Source: MED-G105 sp039814575
GTDB taxonomy: Bacteria > Pseudomonadota > Alphaproteobacteria > Caulobacterales > Parvularculaceae
Direction: 5' to 3'
Assembly: GCA_039814575.1 (NCBI GenBank)
Contig: JBCCAY010000006.1
Location: forward strand, 124,001 to 188,000
DNA length: 64,000 bases
Every line of letters begins with the position of its first letter. Position 1 is the first letter of the stretch. The notes under the pieces are model-generated. The model was given only the letters and a program-made list of their open reading frames with translations, ran no database searches and was not told the origin of the DNA. A program made the position numbers and the translations under genes. This document shows, one piece after another, positions 61,727 to 64,000 of this stretch.

Positions 61727-63003
61727 CGAACTTGATCAGGGAATCCCTCATCCGTCTTCAGCAAATTCTGGAACTTACGAACACCCTGGGCAAACTGGTC
61801 GTCCTGATATTCGTAGTCGGAGAAATTATATTCGCTGATGAAATTGCTCAACCGAAAGAATGAACCCTTTCGAAATGAAACGAGTTCCATCGCGCCCGTT
61901 TCCAAGTTTCGGCGCATTGCTAAGATGAATTGATTATTTTGGTCCGCAGCGTGTAACACGCCCGAAAGCGGCAGTGGCGTCGTTTTAACGCCAGCGGTAG
62001 CTCCTAAATAAGGAACGGGCGCGGAGATGCCGTCAGCGGCAGCCGCTTCGGTAAGATCATCGATAGCGATCAAATCAGCGTCCATCTCTCGGTTGACGAC
62101 CAAAACAAAACTCTGAACCTTCCCCTCCATATCACGAGCGTCAAAATCGATGACGTCGAGGGGCGTGTTCCCGTAACCGAGTTCGGCGATCGTTTTGCCG
62201 GTGATGTTCGTTCCATCTTGTAGCGCGGACGCGTCGATTGTGACGAGAGGTGTGCAGGTGTAAGCGGCGATGACCGTTTGAACACCATTAAGATCAAGAA
62301 CCGTCATTGCGCGAATGGGCGCTCTCGTTTCCATCTGCGCGTGGGCAGCATGGAATATTTCGACCGACGTTGAGGTCGATGAGGCGTCGAATGGGAAAGG
62401 AACCCGACGCAACGTCGAGGCAAATTCGCCAGTTGAAATACCAGATACGAACAGTTCGCCATCAGCGTAATCAAGGTCGGTAATGGTAAGCGTCGGTGCT
62501 GGAATATCCCGCCAAAAGGTCACGGCTTCATCCGCTGTGTCTTCCAGCGTAAAGACGCTTGCTGACCGTTCTTCGATATCGAGGCGCTCGACACTGCCGT
62601 CGTGAGAGATTGTCACGATGGCTGCTTGATCGACGCCGTCGAGTGCGTATCCCAATGAAACATATGCTTCTCGTGTCACCGGGTGCACGGCTAGATCATT
62701 GTAGGTTAGGCTCCCCTGATCCGCTGAAACCGTGCGAGCTATAGCCTCTTCAATGCTAAGTAAGTTGTAGGCCTTTTCATCGCTCGGCGCTGAACCAACA
62801 TCCGACATGTCATAGGCGAAGACTTTTCCCGAGACACTGTCGGCGACGAACAACGTGTTTTCTGATCCGAATTCCAGAACGCTGGCGCTAGCAGGCGATT
62901 CCAAGGCATCGGTCGCTTGGTTCGTGTTGGTTGGCGCTTCGCCACATGCACTTTGCGAAAACAACGCGCCTAGAAAGAGTGCGGTGAGTCTCACTTTAGA
63001 CAA
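61723..63003 (-). CDS. Lipoprotein with propeller-like repeats, unknown function
   Basis: A 426-residue lipoprotein. The signal sequence ends ALFSQSAC, whose Cys is the likely acylation site. The mature part shows repeated strand-turn patterns (ENTLFVADSVSGKVFAYD, YNDLAVHPVTREAYVSLGY, LTITDLDYADGELFVSG, GVLHAADQNNQFILAM) that suggest a beta-propeller. No enzyme motif was found. With the Ig-like protein it forms a two-gene unit, divergent from the hydrolase. Confidence 0.6.
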   Translation of the reverse strand: MSKVRLTALFLGALFSQSACGEAPTNTNQATDALESPASASVLEFGSENTLFVADSVSGKVFAYDMSDVGSAPSDEKAYNLLSIEEAIARTVSADQGSLTYNDLAVHPVTREAYVSLGYALDGVDQAAIVTISHDGSVERLDIEERSASVFTLEDTADEAVTFWRDIPAPTLTITDLDYADGELFVSGISTGEFASTLRRVPFPFDASSTSTSVEIFHAAHAQMETRAPIRAMTVLDLNGVQTVIAAYTCTPLVTIDASALQDGTNITGKTIAELGYGNTPLDVIDFDARDMEGKVQSFVLVVNREMDADLIAIDDLTEAAAADGISAPVPYLGATAGVKTTPLPLSGVLHAADQNNQFILAMRRNLETGAMELVSFRKGSFFRLSNFISEYNFSDYEYQDDQFAQGVRKFQNLLKTDEGFPDQVR

Positions 63004-63243
63004 TTTTCACTCCCTTTTTATTTGCAGGAACTCGCTCCCCACCAGCATTGCACACACGACAAACAATAGGAAGCATCGGAGAATGCACACCATATGCGCG
63101 TTCTGGACAGTATCGAGGCCGAGCAGTCTTTGCAAAACCTGTTGGCAACTTCGATGATTGGTTTCGTGCGGACACTAAAACTGAACACAAATGACTTTAG
63201 TCTACTAACGATGCCAGGACGATGATGAAGGCAACGTATTACG

Positions 63244-64000
63244 ATGGGCACTTCGATTTTGAGATTAGTAAGCGTATTGGCCGTCCTATGCGTAATGGCA
63301 ACAGCCACACTTTCTGCGCAAGCCCAACACCGGGGTGATGATAAAGTTCCGTCTTGGGTTCAATTTTCATATGAACCTTACCCCCTCCCTTACTACGTAG
63401 ACGACACTAACCGGTATCCAGCTGCGACCCCGCCAAATGGCGCCGTAAACCGGCACGGCGAACTAGAATACATTGGGAATGGCGTTTTTGCGGCGCACTG
63501 GTTTGTAAGCGCACACGAGGCCGTTTGGCATTTCGTAACCGCAGGCAATCCGTCGAAGGATGTCATTTTATTTGCACACGGCCATCCTGATACTTGGTAC
63601 GCCTACAGTAAGGTTATGGCCGAGCTTGCTGATGAGTACTACGTCATCGCGGTCGATACATTGGGCTACGGCCAATCTGACAAGAGAGCTGAAATCGACG
63701 TCAGCTACAGCGCCGTCGCTAAAAGCCTTATCGTGCTTCTCGATAGACTTGGGGTCGTTACATTCAATTTGATTACTCATGATCGCGGAAGTGTCATCAG
63801 CGATCATCTAATTGCAACTGACGGTATGTCGGATCGCATTTCGGCTTTCCTGCGCATGCAGCAATCGTTTGATAAGCCCCATGGGTTTCCGCGCCCCGCG
63901 CACGAGCAAATGGCGGATGCGGCATGGCAAGCCGGAAATGTCGTTCGCGGTATATATGATAGCAACTATGTATCTGTGCAGGTGCCCGAAAACGAACTTG
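63244..64000 (+). CDS. Exported alpha/beta hydrolase, epoxide hydrolase/dehalogenase-like, C-terminus outside window
   Basis: Starts ATG at 63244 with a signal peptide (1-27, ending TLSAQA). The fold then shows HGHPDTWYAY (residues 112-121, oxyanion region), YVIAVDTLGYGQSD, and the nucleophile elbow ITHDRGS with Asp180, the nucleophile type of epoxide hydrolases and haloalkane or fluoroacetate dehalogenases, not Ser esterases. The catalytic His and acid lie in the missing C-terminus. Export of such an enzyme is uncommon. Its substrate could relate to the porin and AhpD-like proteins nearby. Confidence 0.8.
   Translation, partial: MGTSILRLVSVLAVLCVMATATLSAQAQHRGDDKVPSWVQFSYEPYPLPYYVDDTNRYPAATPPNGAVNRHGELEYIGNGVFAAHWFVSAHEAVWHFVTAGNPSKDVILFAHGHPDTWYAYSKVMAELADEYYVIAVDTLGYGQSDKRAEIDVSYSAVAKSLIVLLDRLGVVTFNLITHDRGSVISDHLIATDGMSDRISAFLRMQQSFDKPHGFPRPAHEQMADAAWQAGNVVRGIYDSNYVSVQVPENEL

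Larger units (their letters stand above)
54751..64000 (+). mobile_element. Genomic island inserted at tRNA-Gly, right end outside window
   Basis: Everything to the right of the tRNA-Gly differs from the backbone: a tyrosine integrase first, then genes visibly richer in A+T with mostly exported products and no housekeeping genes. No second copy of the tRNA 3' end was found up to 64000, so the right border lies beyond the window. No transfer or replication genes are visible; it may be a defective or integrated-only element. The extent is inferred. Confidence 0.65.

Noticed and set aside
54751..64000. Search for a second copy of the tRNA-Gly 3' end
   Set aside because: No repeat was found to the window end, so the right border was not annotated.
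1..64000. CRISPR arrays and complete insertion sequences
   Set aside because: No regularly spaced repeats with unique spacers and no transposase genes were seen.

Overview
The window is chromosomal DNA of a GC-rich alphaproteobacterium. Typical alphaproteobacterial gene orders are present: miaB-phoH-ybeY-corC-lnt-XRE regulator-metK, tsaB-rimI-fur, rsmI-yraN-BON-gshB, lptF-lptG and mtaB-ftsY-yciB. A sphingolipid cluster, FlbT and an exosortase fit the Caulobacterales/Hyphomonadales/Parvularculales side of the class, but the genus cannot be fixed from this sequence alone.

Bases 1-9721 are almost entirely minus-strand housekeeping: hemW (cut by the window edge), rdgB, metK with a structured leader, an XRE regulator, lnt, a CorC-type CBS protein, ybeY, phoH and miaB. 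Bases 9.9-21 kb carry a DUF1223 protein, fur, rimI, tsaB, a peptidoglycan amidase, dodecin, an Nfu scaffold, malic enzyme, an exosortase-EpsI fusion and AMP nucleosidase. Bases 20.8-28 kb, all minus strand, hold a probable ceramide pathway (serine palmitoyltransferase, dedicated acyl carrier protein, CerR-like oxidoreductase, GNAT-type acyltransferase as ceramide synthase candidate) with a DUF2141 protein, a glutamine cyclotransferase and a penicillin-binding-protein activator lipoprotein. On the plus strand from 28.2 to 37.8 kb follow rsmI, yraN, a BON lipoprotein, gshB, two GT4 glycosyltransferases, a flippase-like membrane protein and lptF/lptG, so lipid and envelope synthesis dominates the centre of the window.

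From 38 to 54.5 kb come an isolated flbT, mtaB, a histone H1-like protein, ftsY, yciB, a Nudix hydrolase, a MarR regulator with an H1-like lysine tail, a SpoU methyltransferase, xth, a TauE/SafE exporter, a probable small RNA, lolA with a long acidic insert, a DUF2256 zinc protein, an exported threonine-aldolase-like enzyme, Trm112, a LON-domain protein, a thioredoxin-TPR protein and an editing deacylase.

At 54.7 kb a tRNA-Gly(GCC) is followed directly by a frameshifted tyrosine integrase, which marks the left end of a genomic island running off the window. Its visible cargo is almost wholly exported: a protein built from two AhpD-like units each followed by a calcium-binding-type segment, an NTF2-fold protein, a DcaP-like porin, an Ig-like secreted protein with a lipoprotein, and an epoxide-hydrolase/dehalogenase-like hydrolase cut by the window end. 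This set looks like an envelope-based uptake and degradation module for an unknown substrate, and it is the best candidate for an undescribed system here. The second candidate is the metK leader, whose possible pseudoknot would cover the ribosome binding site.
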